Shown: positions 1 to 5,919 of the stretch, one piece after another
How positions within the stretch are numbered: position 1 is the first letter of the stretch
How the letters are laid out: each line of letters starts with the position of its first letter
From: an uncultured Actinomycetes bacterium
Lineage (GTDB): Bacteria > Actinomycetota > Thermoleophilia > Gaiellales > Gaiellaceae
Direction of reading: 5' to 3'
DNA: 6,747 bases
Assembly: GCA_903930195.1 (NCBI GenBank)
Contig: CAIYXH010000299.1
Span: forward strand, 1 to 6,747
Translations under genes and position numbers: made by a program
The notes under the pieces: model-generated
Seen by the model: the letters and a program-made list of their open reading frames with translations, nothing else
Told to the model about the DNA's origin: nothing
The model's database searches: none

Positions 1-33
1 GAGCGCCAGGCCGCCAAAGCGGACACCCCGTAG
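1..33 (+). CDS. Possible C-terminal tail of a gene entering from the left (partial)
   Basis: In frame 1 the first ten codons read ERQAAKADTP and end at a TAG at 31-33. A charged, Ala-rich tail is plausible for the end of a protein. A + strand gene ending here would also be convergent with the lipoprotein gene that ends at 76, leaving a 42-nt gap. Ten codons cannot identify a family, and an open frame this short could occur by chance. The neighbouring sequence to the left would settle it. Confidence 0.25.
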   Translation, partial: ERQAAKADTP

Positions 34-75
34 GTTCGGCGTCTCTCGGCGCTCAAACCGGGACAGCCCCTCGAT

Positions 76-612
76 CTACGAGAGCGTGAAGCTCGAGACG
101 AGCGTGGTGCAGGGCGTCGCCGAGTCGCCGGTGGCGCGGCGGCAGACGAGCTCGTACTCCTGCTTGCCGTCGAGCACGAACGTGATCTGCTCCGTCTTGC
201 CGTCGAAGTCGATGACGTAGCTCCGCGCCTTGCCGCCTGCGGCCTGCACGGTCGCGCTCGAGGCGAGCGTCCCCTGCTGCTGCGCCGCGAGGCTCTTGGC
301 ATCGCCGTCGAGCTCCTTGGCGGCCGCGGCGAACCGGACCGGGTCGTACGTCTTCACGAGCGCGAAGCGCATCACCTCGACCCGGTCGACCGAGCCGTGC
401 GTCGCGGCCGAACTGCTCGTGCCGTTCACGAGGGTCCAGCCCGCCGGCGCGGTGAAGCTGAACCCGTCGCCCTTGATCGTCTGCGTCTCACTGCCGCCGC
501 CGCCACCGCAGCCGGCAACCCCGACGACGAGCGCCGCCAGAAGTGAGGTGCATCGAAAGGCGTAGGGTAGGGAAGACCCCCAGGGCCTACGCGAAAAGGA
601 GCGGTTTTTCAT
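76..612 (-). CDS. Putative exported lipoprotein
   Basis: A 178-residue protein if it starts at the ATG at 612-610. A basic N-terminus (MKNRSFSRR) leads to a hydrophobic stretch at about residues 23-33 and a lipobox VAGC with Cys35, followed by a Gly5 linker. This predicts lipid anchoring on the outer face of the membrane. The mature part begins with a GFSFTAPAGW segment (about 50-59), resembling the opening of PsbP/LpqN-like or DUF1795-like domains. Cys157 and Cys168 bracket a short loop and could form a disulfide. Specific function is unknown. The start is uncertain: there is no good Shine-Dalgarno upstream of the ATG, which overlaps the start codon of the divergent gene, and I see no in-frame GTG or TTG between it and the hydrophobic stretch. 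The lipobox and downstream reading frame are secure; the first 20 residues are not. Confidence 0.8.
   Translation of the reverse strand: MKNRSFSRRPWGSSLPYAFRCTSLLAALVVGVAGCGGGGGSETQTIKGDGFSFTAPAGWTLVNGTSSSAATHGSVDRVEVMRFALVKTYDPVRFAAAAKELDGDAKSLAAQQQGTLASSATVQAAGGKARSYVIDFDGKTEQITFVLDGKQEYELVCRRATGDSATPCTTLVSSFTLS
594..601 (+). promoter_or_regulatory. Shine-Dalgarno of the YtxH-like gene
   Basis: AAAAGGAG lies 9 nt before the ATG at 611. It is one of the strongest ribosome-binding sites in the window and fixes the start of the + strand gene. The flanking GAAAA (593-597) and TTTTC (606-610) could pair, leaving the GGAG core in an 8-nt loop. Confidence 0.75.
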
Positions 613-1039
613 GCCGAAGACACGAGACAAGGTCTCCGAGGTCGCCGAGAACATCAAGCCGTACGTCGAGCGGGCGATGCACGACGAAGAGCTGCGCAAC
701 GACGTCATGCATGCGTTCAGCACGGCGCGCGACCTGGTCAACGACCTACTGACGGATCGCGACAAGCCGGTGACACTGGCGAGTCGCGTCGCGACCGACG
801 ACGACGTCCGCGACAAGCTGCGCGAGGCGATCGAGGATCTCCGCACCGCGAACGACCGGCTCCAGGGCAAGCGCACACGGGCCGGCAAGGGGCGCGGGCT
901 GCTTGTCGCCGGCGTAGCGCTCGGAATCCTCTTCAACCCGGTAACGGGTGCGGGGACGCGGAAGTTCATCAAGGACATGCTGGCGGGCGGGGGAGACGAC
1001 ACCCACGACCACGACCACGACACGAACGGCAAGCACTGA
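611..1039 (+). CDS. YtxH-like small membrane-anchored protein with His/Asp tail
   Basis: A 142-residue protein with a good Shine-Dalgarno 9 nt upstream. Residues 1-85 are highly charged and probably helical, with many Asp/Glu/Arg and few prolines. A basic patch (KRTRAGKGR, 87-95) precedes a hydrophobic stretch GLLVAGVALGILF at 96-108. It is followed by NPVTGAGTRKFIKD, which resembles the LFAPxSGxxTRxxL motif of YtxH-type stress proteins. The hydrophobic segment is short for a full transmembrane helix, so a membrane anchor is inferred. The tail (129-142) carries alternating His and Asp (HDHDHD) and may bind metal. The family assignment rests on the motif after the hydrophobic stretch; the biochemical role is unknown. 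The gene stands alone, convergent with the M23 peptidase gene, whose stop codon begins 5 nt past this stop. Confidence 0.8.
   Translation: MPKTRDKVSEVAENIKPYVERAMHDEELRNDVMHAFSTARDLVNDLLTDRDKPVTLASRVATDDDVRDKLREAIEDLRTANDRLQGKRTRAGKGRGLLVAGVALGILFNPVTGAGTRKFIKDMLAGGGDDTHDHDHDTNGKH
1003..1020 (+). repeat. Hexanucleotide microsatellite (CCACGA)x3
   Basis: Three exact tandem copies of CCACGA at 1003-1008, 1009-1014 and 1015-1020, followed by a degenerate CACGAA. They lie in the 3' coding end of the YtxH-like gene and encode the alternating His-Asp tail. Since the unit is six bases, copy-number change would add or remove His-Asp pairs without breaking the frame. Confidence 0.7.
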
Positions 1040-1043
1040 CCTG

Positions 1044-1727
1044 CTAGCTCGTACCCTCGACGCGCCAGGCGTCGAGGTACGTGGTCGGATCGACGGCGCC
1101 GTCGTAGCCGAGACGGAGAAAGGCGACCGGGTGCACCTCGAAATGCAGATGGGTCGGGGTGCCCTCGGCGTCGCCTGTGTCCCCCATGTAGCCGACCGGC
1201 TGGCCGGCCTCGACGAGGACGCCGTTGTGGATCCCGGGCGGGTAGCCGGAGAGATGCGCGTAGTAGAACTCGTTCCCCTGGGCGTCGCGCAGCCAGAGCC
1301 GTAGCCCGCCGACACGGTTCCAGCCGACCGAGAAGACGACGCCGTGCGCGACCGCGACGACCGGTTGCCCGAGCTGCCCGAAGAGGTCGTCGCCGTGGTG
1401 GAAGTTCACATCCGCCCGCGCGGCGCCGAAGGTGTCGACGACGGCCGAACCGCCGAGCACCGGGAAGACCCGGCGCAGACCGCCGAGCGCCGGCGTCGAC
1501 CGGAGCGGGGTTCCCGTGTCGCGAACACCGGGGAAGGCAGCGCCCGGGGCCTGCGGCAGGGCGTCGAGGCGCAGCGGGTCGAGGGTCAGGCTCCCCGCGA
1601 TCTGGAACGGCACGACCGCCTCGCGCGCAGACGGCGACGAGCCCGCCGCGAGCACGGCCATGCCGAGGGCGACGACGAGCAGCACGCGCGCGCGGCCGTC
1701 CGGCACGAACTCGCGAAGGGAAGCCAT
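1044..1727 (-). CDS. Exported M23 family (LytM-type) zinc metallopeptidase
   Basis: A 227-residue protein. A basic N-terminus and the hydrophobic stretch VLLVVALGMAVLAAG (about 15-29) form a signal peptide or membrane anchor, so the enzyme should act on peptidoglycan outside the membrane. The C-terminal domain (about 95-215) holds the M23 zinc and catalytic set: H110-H-G-D-D114 as the HxGxD-type motif, YYAHL with His158, and THLHFEV with His193 and His195. All expected ligands are present, so activity as an endopeptidase, or as a LytM factor, is plausible. Residues 35-90 are low in recognisable features. The frame has a stop just upstream of the ATG at 1727, so translation begins there or further in. 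The Shine-Dalgarno-like AGAAGGG sits unusually close to the ATG and lies within a hairpin. It is last of a four-gene - strand series, 44 nt after ybjQ. Confidence 0.88.
   Translation of the reverse strand: MASLREFVPDGRARVLLVVALGMAVLAAGSSPSAREAVVPFQIAGSLTLDPLRLDALPQAPGAAFPGVRDTGTPLRSTPALGGLRRVFPVLGGSAVVDTFGAARADVNFHHGDDLFGQLGQPVVAVAHGVVFSVGWNRVGGLRLWLRDAQGNEFYYAHLSGYPPGIHNGVLVEAGQPVGYMGDTGDAEGTPTHLHFEVHPVAFLRLGYDGAVDPTTYLDAWRVEGTS
1051..1080 (+). terminator. Strong hairpin after the YtxH-like gene, inside the M23 3' coding end
   Basis: The arm at 1051-1063 (GTACCCTCGACGC) and the arm at 1069-1080 (GCGTCGAGGTAC) pair over 12 bp with one bulged C and a 5-nt loop. It begins 11 nt after the TGA of the + strand gene, a usual place for an intrinsic terminator. 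No T-run follows, as is common in high-GC actinobacteria, so termination is inferred from structure and position only. On the other strand it encodes the last residues of the peptidase (YLDAWRVEG). Confidence 0.5.
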
Positions 1728-1734
1728 TCCCTTC
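1715..1734 (-). promoter_or_regulatory. Hairpin over the M23 start codon and ribosome-binding site
   Basis: On the - strand the bases GAAGGGAA, loop TGGC and TTCCCTTC form a perfect 8-bp stem with a 4-nt loop. The only purine-rich Shine-Dalgarno candidate is in the 5' arm, and the ATG straddles arm and loop. If it forms in the mRNA it would mask initiation. The pairing is directly seen; any regulatory effect is inferred. Confidence 0.4.
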
Positions 1735-1754
1735 TATCCAAGCGCAGCACCCCG

Positions 1755-1803
1755 ACGGCACCGCCTGGGCGTCAGAGCTTGCGCGCGCGCACGGCGGTGC
1801 CGT
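1755..1803 (-). terminator. Hairpin at the end of the ybjQ-like gene, before the M23 gene
   Basis: ACGGCACCGCC at 1755-1765 and GGCGGTGCCGT at 1793-1803 are perfect 11-bp inverted repeats. They are separated by 27 nt that contain the ybjQ stop codon and an alternating GC run. On the - strand one arm lies in the ybjQ 3' coding end (YGTA) and the other falls 28 nt before the M23 start. It could be a partial terminator separating the two genes or a 3' stabilising stem. There is no T-run. Confidence 0.4.
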
Positions 1804-2092
1804 AGGCGCAGATCTCCGTCCAGTTCGTGCCCATCTCGGAGGTGTCGAACCGCATGGCGACGACGGCGTTGCCGCCCTTCGCCTCGGCCTCCTCGACCAT
1901 CCGGCCGATGACCTGCGTGCGGCTGTCGGCGAGCGCCTTGGTCATGCCCTTGAGCTCGCCGCCCAGGATCGACTTCAAGCCGGCGCCGAGCTGCGAGCCG
2001 ACGTTCCGCGAGCGGACGGTCAGCCCGAAGACCTCGCCGAACACCTCCTCGATCTCGTGGCCGGGAATGTCGTTCATCGTGGTGATCAGCAT
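1772..2092 (-). CDS. YbjQ/UPF0145 family protein (putative heavy-metal-binding domain)
   Basis: A 106-residue protein, the usual size for the family. It shows the UPF0145 pattern throughout: an N-terminal strand (MLITTMNDIPGHEI), a middle segment GLTVRSRNVGSQLGAGLKSI with the typical LGGELKGMTK continuation (43-52), a long helix rich in Arg/Glu (about 57-72), then GGNAVVAMRFDTSEMG and a closing CAYGTAVRARKL. UPF0145 proteins assemble as oligomers in the cytoplasm; 'heavy-metal-binding' is a family label and no metal ligands stand out here. The start is supported by GAGAGGGA at 2104-2097, four bases before the ATG. It lies 35 nt after the decarboxylase gene and probably belongs to the same transcript. 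Physiological role is unknown. Confidence 0.9.
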   Translation of the reverse strand: MLITTMNDIPGHEIEEVFGEVFGLTVRSRNVGSQLGAGLKSILGGELKGMTKALADSRTQVIGRMVEEAEAKGGNAVVAMRFDTSEMGTNWTEICAYGTAVRARKL

Positions 2093-2096
2093 TGGA

Positions 2097-2104
2097 TCCC
2101 TCTC
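2097..2104 (-). promoter_or_regulatory. Shine-Dalgarno of the ybjQ-like gene
   Basis: GAGAGGGA on the - strand with a 4-nt spacer (TCCA) to the ATG at 2092. It supports this start over the next in-frame Met at residue 6. Confidence 0.65.
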
Positions 2105-2127
2105 TGTCGACGGTTGCAGAACATGGG

Positions 2128-3414
2128 TCAGCCGACGCTGCGACGCAAGACGTCCCAGGCACGGCGAACGTCGTCCTCGGTCGTGGCGGCGTTCCCGATC
2201 GCGAGGCGAATCACCGACTCCCCCGCGAGCTTGGTGGTCGCGACGAAGAGCTCGCCGGTCTCGGTCGCCCGGCGGGCGATCGCCTCGTTGTCGCCCGTAC
2301 GGTGGCGGAAGGCGACGGTCGAGAACCGGCACGGCGCCGAGACCTCCCAGGCGGGATCGGCCTCGACCCACGACGCGAACAGGGCGGCGAGCCGGACGTG
2401 CTCGCGGATCAGCGCCTGGAGGCCTTCGCGGCCGTAGCAGCGCATCACGGTCCAGAGCTTGAGCGCCCGAAAGCGGCGGCCGAGAGTGACGCTGTAGTCG
2501 CGGAAGTCGAGCGCGCCCTCGGACGACGCGAGGTAGTCGCCGTGGGCCGAGAACGCGGCGCGGAGTGCGTCGGGGCGGCGCGTCCAGAGCGCGGAGCAGT
2601 CCATCGGCGTGAACAGCCACTTGTGCGGGTTGACGACGATCGAATCGGCGTGCTCCACGCCCGCGAGACACCAGCGGTTCTCCGGGCAGACGGCGGCCGC
2701 ACCGGCGTACGCCGCGTCGACGTGGAGCCAGACGCCGGCCCCGGTGCAGCGCGCGGCGAGCTCGGGCACCGGATCGACCGCGGTGAACGAGGTCGTCCCG
2801 ACCGACGCGACCACGGCCGTGACCCCGTCGAGGTCGAGGTCGGGCCGCATCCGCAGCTCGTCGTCGACCGGCACCGTGCGGTAGGGAAGCCCGAGGATCC
2901 GCGCCGCTTTCTCGACCGAGAAGTGGGCGTGCTCGGAGGCGACCACCGCGCCGCCCGGACGCAGCGCGCGCGCCGCAGCGAGCGCCGCGAGAGTCGAGGT
3001 GGAGGCCGAGTCCTCGATCTGGCCGTGCAGGCCGGCGGGAAGGCCGAGGAGGTCGCCGAGCCAGGCGAGTGCCACCTGCTCGAGCTCGGTCGCCGCCGGC
3101 GAGGTCGCCCACGCCATCGCGTTGACGTTGAGGGCAGCGATCAGCAGCTCGGCGAGCACACCCGGCTCGGACCCGGTGTTCGCGAAGTACGCGAAGAAGC
3201 GCGGGTGGTTCCAGTGCGTCAGGCCAGGGACGACGATCTCGTCGAGGTCGCGTAGGACGGCGGCGAACGGCTCAGCCTGCTCGGGTGCCGTGGCCGGCAG
3301 CTTCGCTCGGATCTCGCCCGGTGCGACGCCCGGCACGACCGGGAGCTCGCCGACGCCCTCGAGGTAGGTCGCGGCCCAGTCGGAAGCTGCGGCGAGATCG
3401 TCGCGAAAGCTCAC
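2128..3414 (-). CDS. PLP-dependent group II decarboxylase (aromatic-L-amino-acid decarboxylase type)
   Basis: A 428-residue fold-type I PLP enzyme starting at the GTG at 3414, which overlaps the polX stop as GTGA. Landmarks match animal and plant aromatic amino acid decarboxylases along the length: HPRFFAYF (70-77), ATSPAATELE (103-112), EHAHFSVEKA with the ring-stacking His164, HVDAAYAG with the PLP-nitrogen Asp233, NPHKW with the Schiff-base Lys265, and GRRFRALKLW (312-321). Tyr294 in the HGDYL segment corresponds in context to the loop tyrosine needed for decarboxylation rather than aldehyde formation. It should convert an amino acid to an amine and CO2 in the cytoplasm. The substrate (Trp, Tyr, Phe or DOPA-like) cannot be told from sequence alone. 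The open frame continues upstream into polX, but the earlier start would overlap polX by about 75 bp and is unlikely. A GGAAG precursor lies about 9 nt before the GTG. Confidence 0.92.
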   Translation of the reverse strand: MSFRDDLAAASDWAATYLEGVGELPVVPGVAPGEIRAKLPATAPEQAEPFAAVLRDLDEIVVPGLTHWNHPRFFAYFANTGSEPGVLAELLIAALNVNAMAWATSPAATELEQVALAWLGDLLGLPAGLHGQIEDSASTSTLAALAAARALRPGGAVVASEHAHFSVEKAARILGLPYRTVPVDDELRMRPDLDLDGVTAVVASVGTTSFTAVDPVPELAARCTGAGVWLHVDAAYAGAAAVCPENRWCLAGVEHADSIVVNPHKWLFTPMDCSALWTRRPDALRAAFSAHGDYLASSEGALDFRDYSVTLGRRFRALKLWTVMRCYGREGLQALIREHVRLAALFASWVEADPAWEVSAPCRFSTVAFRHRTGDNEAIARRATETGELFVATTKLAGESVIRLAIGNAATTEDDVRRAWDVLRRSVG

Positions 3415-5123
3415 GGACGCTGCTTCCGGATCGCGAGAACCTGCTTCCAGGTGCGCGCGTTCACGACGTCGTCCTTCGTCAGCCACGCCCGCCGCGCCTG
3501 GCCCACGCCGAGCTCGACATAGTCGAGCGCGGAGACCTGGTGGCCGTCGGAGTCGATCACGAGCTTCAACCCTGCCTCACGGGCGGCCCGGGCGTGCACG
3601 TCGCGCAGGTCGAGGCGGTCGGGCTGGGAGTTGATCTCGAGGAACGTGCCCGTCTCGAGCGCCTTCTCGATCACGCGCTCGACGTCGACGGGCGAGGCGT
3701 CGCGGCGCCCGAGCTTGCGGCCGGTGAGATGGCCGATGCAGTCGACGTACGGGCTCTCCATCGCCGCGAGCACGCGCTCGGTGGCGCGGTTGTCGAAGCT
3801 CGAGTGCACCGAGGCGACGACCCAGTCGAGCTTCGCAAGGTCTTCGTCGGCCATGTCCAACGAGCCGTCGGCACGGATGTTGACCTCGGCTCCGCGGAGA
3901 AGCTCGAGCGGCACCTGGGCGTTCAGCGCCTCGATCGCCTCGCCCTGCCGGTCGAGCAGGCCGTCGCGGAGCCGCTGGGAGTGGTCGCAGATCGCGTAGT
4001 ACGCGTAGCCCTTCGCGACCGCGCGCGCGACCATCGCCTCGAGCGTGTCCTTCCCGTCCGACCAGGTCGTGTGGGTGTGCAGGTCGCCGCGGATGTCGGC
4101 GAGCTCGACGAGCGCCGGCAGCGCGCCCGTCCGAGCGGCCTCGAGCTCGCCGCCGCCCTCGCGCAGCTCCGGCGGAATCCAGTCGTAGCCGAGGAAGGCG
4201 TAGACCTCCTCCTCGGCCGCGAACGCGTGCACCTCGCCCGACTCGACGACCGTGACCCCGTACTCCGAGATCGAGAGCCCGCGGCGCACGGCATCCTCGC
4301 GCAGCGCGACGTTGTGCTCCTTCGAGCCCGTGAAGTGCTGGAGCAGATTGCCGTAGGCCTCGGGCGGAACGACGCGCAGGTCGAACCGGAGCCCGTCCTG
4401 GCCGACGACCGTCGCCTTGGTCTCGCCGCGCGCGGCAACCTCGACGACCCAGGGCTGGGTGCAGAACGCTTCGAGGAGCGCCGGTGCGTCGGTCGCCGTC
4501 GCGATCACGTCGAGGTCGCGCACGGTCTCGCGAAACCGGCGGGCCGAGCCTGCGATCGAGACCCGCACGGACGCCGGATGTGCCTCGAGCAGCGCCGCGA
4601 CCTCGCGCAGCCGCGGCAGGGTGGTGCCGAGCAGCGACCGCCGCGGCCCCTCGGCGGCACGTGGCTTCGCGAGCTCGGCCAGGATCTTCTCCTCCGACTT
4701 CGGCCCAAGACCTGAGAGGTCGCGCAGTTGCTGCGCCTCGGCTGCAGCGCGAAGCTGGTCGACGGTCGTGATCCCGAGCTCCTTCCAGAGCCGCCGTGCC
4801 GTCTTCGGGCCGAGCCCGGGCAGGCGCATGAACGTCGCCACCTCCGCGGGCACCTCGGCCTTGCGCTTCGTCAGGGCGTGGATCTCGCCGTCGTCGACGA
4901 CCTGGACGATCTTCTCCTCGATCGTCTTGCCGATCCCCTGGAGCTCCTTTGCCTTCCCGTCGAGCGCAAGCTTGGCAACGGAGCTCGCGGTCTCGCGGAT
5001 GCGGAGGGCGGCACGGCGGTAGGCCGCGATCCGGAACCCATCGGCCCCCTCGAGCTCCATCAGGTCGGCGAGCAGGTCGAACTGGGTGGCGAGGTCGGCG
5101 TTCGACGGCAGCGTCACGCTCAC
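3411..5123 (-). CDS. polX: Family X DNA polymerase with C-terminal PHP domain
   Basis: A 570-residue protein, the usual length of bacterial PolX. The N-terminal 8-kDa region (about 10-85) includes GIGKTIEEKI. Helix-hairpin-helix motifs follow at LPGLGPKTAR (101-110) and LSGLGPKS (136-143). The polymerase core has GSARRFRETVRDLD (192-205) with metal-binding Asp203 and Asp205, and Asp248 in RFDLRVV as the third. The PHP domain (about 345-560) has DLHTH (His349, His351), Asp380-His381, Glu413, His440, His465 and Asp526/His528, so its metal site looks intact. Such enzymes fill short gaps in base excision repair and often carry 3'-5' exonuclease activity in the PHP domain. The start is among clustered GTGs at 5117, 5123 and 5132. 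I chose 5123 because TAGAGT (5136-5131) lies 7 nt upstream, as in leaderless transcripts, and because the length fits. It is first in the - strand series. Confidence 0.93.
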   Translation of the reverse strand: MSVTLPSNADLATQFDLLADLMELEGADGFRIAAYRRAALRIRETASSVAKLALDGKAKELQGIGKTIEEKIVQVVDDGEIHALTKRKAEVPAEVATFMRLPGLGPKTARRLWKELGITTVDQLRAAAEAQQLRDLSGLGPKSEEKILAELAKPRAAEGPRRSLLGTTLPRLREVAALLEAHPASVRVSIAGSARRFRETVRDLDVIATATDAPALLEAFCTQPWVVEVAARGETKATVVGQDGLRFDLRVVPPEAYGNLLQHFTGSKEHNVALREDAVRRGLSISEYGVTVVESGEVHAFAAEEEVYAFLGYDWIPPELREGGGELEAARTGALPALVELADIRGDLHTHTTWSDGKDTLEAMVARAVAKGYAYYAICDHSQRLRDGLLDRQGEAIEALNAQVPLELLRGAEVNIRADGSLDMADEDLAKLDWVVASVHSSFDNRATERVLAAMESPYVDCIGHLTGRKLGRRDASPVDVERVIEKALETGTFLEINSQPDRLDLRDVHARAAREAGLKLVIDSDGHQVSALDYVELGVGQARRAWLTKDDVVNARTWKQVLAIRKQRP

Positions 5124-5189
5124 GCGGCCCACTCTACGCACCGGCGGATGTGCGATCGTGCCGGCGCCCCCAAGCCGCACAATAGGCTC
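5124..5189. promoter_or_regulatory. Divergent promoter region between polX and the mannosyltransferase gene
   Basis: A 66-nt gap between two divergent starts must hold promoters for both sides. Toward polX, TAGAGT (5131-5136, - strand) fits a TAnnnT -10 box 7 nt before the GTG at 5123. Toward the mannosyltransferase, CACAAT (5178-5183) lies 6 nt before the ATG at 5190. Neither gene has a good Shine-Dalgarno, which fits leaderless mRNAs. No clear -35 boxes are visible. A weak inverted repeat, CGCAC/GTGCG (5137-5141/5150-5154), sits between. Confidence 0.35.
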
Positions 5190-5909
5190 ATGCACGCGAC
5201 CGTCTGCCTTCCCACCTACAACGAGCTCGAGAACCTCGAGCGCATGGTGCGCTCCCTCGACGAGGTGCTCCGCGAGGGGGATCGTGTGCTCGTCGTCGAC
5301 GACGGCTCGCCCGACGGGACGGGCCGGCTGGCGGATCGGCTCGCCGCCGAGCTGCCCTTCGTCTCGGTGCTCCACCGGGCCAAGAAGGAAGGGCTCGGAC
5401 CCGCGTATCTCGCCGGCTTCGCACGCGCACTCGCAGACGGCGCGGAGCTCGTGCTCGAGATGGACTGCGACTTCTCGCACGACCCTGCGGATGTCCCGCG
5501 CCTGATCGCCGCAGCAGAGGACGGCGCCGACCTGGTGCTCGGCTCTCGCTACGTCCCCGGCGGCTCGATCCCGAACTGGGGCCTGACCCGGCGCGCAATC
5601 TCGCTCGGCGGCAACCTCTACGCCCAGCTCTTCCTCTCGAGCGGCCTCCGTGACCTGACCGGCGGCTTCAAGTGCTTCCGCCGCGTCGTGCTCGAGACCG
5701 TCGACCTGAGCCGGATCGACTCGAAGGGCTACGCCTTCCAGATCGAGACGACCTACCGCGTCGTGCGGGCCGGCTTCCGCGTCGTCGAGGTGCCGATCCG
5801 GTTCGTCGACCGGGAGGCAGGCCATTCGAAGATGAGCCGCTCGATCGTCGCCGAGGCGATGTGGAAGGTGCCGCTCCTGCGCCTCCGCTCGCTCGCCGGC
5901 CGGCTGTAA
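5190..5909 (+). CDS. Polyprenol-phosphate mannosyltransferase (Dpm1-type GT2)
   Basis: A 239-residue GT-A fold enzyme of glycosyltransferase family 2, close to dolichol/polyprenol monophosphomannose synthases. Motifs in order are PTYNELENLE (8-17), VDDGSPDGT (36-44), GLGPAYLAGF (68-77), MDCDFSHDP (91-99), GSRYVPGG (118-125), DLTGGFKCFRR (155-165) and GYAFQIE (180-186). It should transfer mannose, or a related sugar, from GDP-mannose to a polyprenyl phosphate at the inner face of the membrane, giving a lipid-linked donor for envelope glycans or protein mannosylation. There is no C-terminal membrane domain, so it is the short soluble type needing membrane association. The metal-binding motif reads DCD where DAD is more usual; both Asp are kept. 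The ATG at 5190 places the first motif at residue 8, as in the family. Thioredoxin follows after 10 nt. Confidence 0.92.
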   Translation: MHATVCLPTYNELENLERMVRSLDEVLREGDRVLVVDDGSPDGTGRLADRLAAELPFVSVLHRAKKEGLGPAYLAGFARALADGAELVLEMDCDFSHDPADVPRLIAAAEDGADLVLGSRYVPGGSIPNWGLTRRAISLGGNLYAQLFLSSGLRDLTGGFKCFRRVVLETVDLSRIDSKGYAFQIETTYRVVRAGFRVVEVPIRFVDREAGHSKMSRSIVAEAMWKVPLLRLRSLAGRL

Positions 5910-5919
5910 CCTGGACGCG

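Noticed and set aside
1..54. Inverted repeat GAGCGCC (1-7) / GGCGCTC (48-54) as a terminator.
   Set aside because: The arms are 40 nt apart, and one lies inside the possible coding tail at the window edge. In such GC-rich DNA a 7-bp match at this distance is expected by chance.
613..1761. A long - strand open frame continuing upstream of the lipoprotein through the YtxH-like and M23 regions.
   Set aside because: It is low-complexity Arg/Pro/Ser-rich translation antisense or out of frame to two well-supported genes. Only the part from the lipoprotein signal onward has protein-like features.
3415..3486. A longer N-terminus for the decarboxylase starting near 3486.
   Set aside because: It would overlap polX by about 75 bp and adds a charged stretch with no family similarity. 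The GTG in the GTGA overlap is the better start.
3285..4715. A 476-codon + strand open frame opposite polX.
   Set aside because: It is Arg/Asp/Val-rich shadow translation of a high-GC gene, with no recognisable motif, while the - strand shows the intact polymerase and PHP motifs.
5137..5154. CGCAC/GTGCG inverted repeat in the divergent gap as a repressor operator.
   Set aside because: Only 5 bp with an 8-nt spacer; too weak to call without conservation or a known regulator nearby.
4728..5189. An upstream in-frame extension of the mannosyltransferase on the + strand.
   Set aside because: The extension is antisense to the 5' part of polX. The family's first motif (PTYNE) normally lies within about ten residues of the start, as it does from the ATG at 5190.
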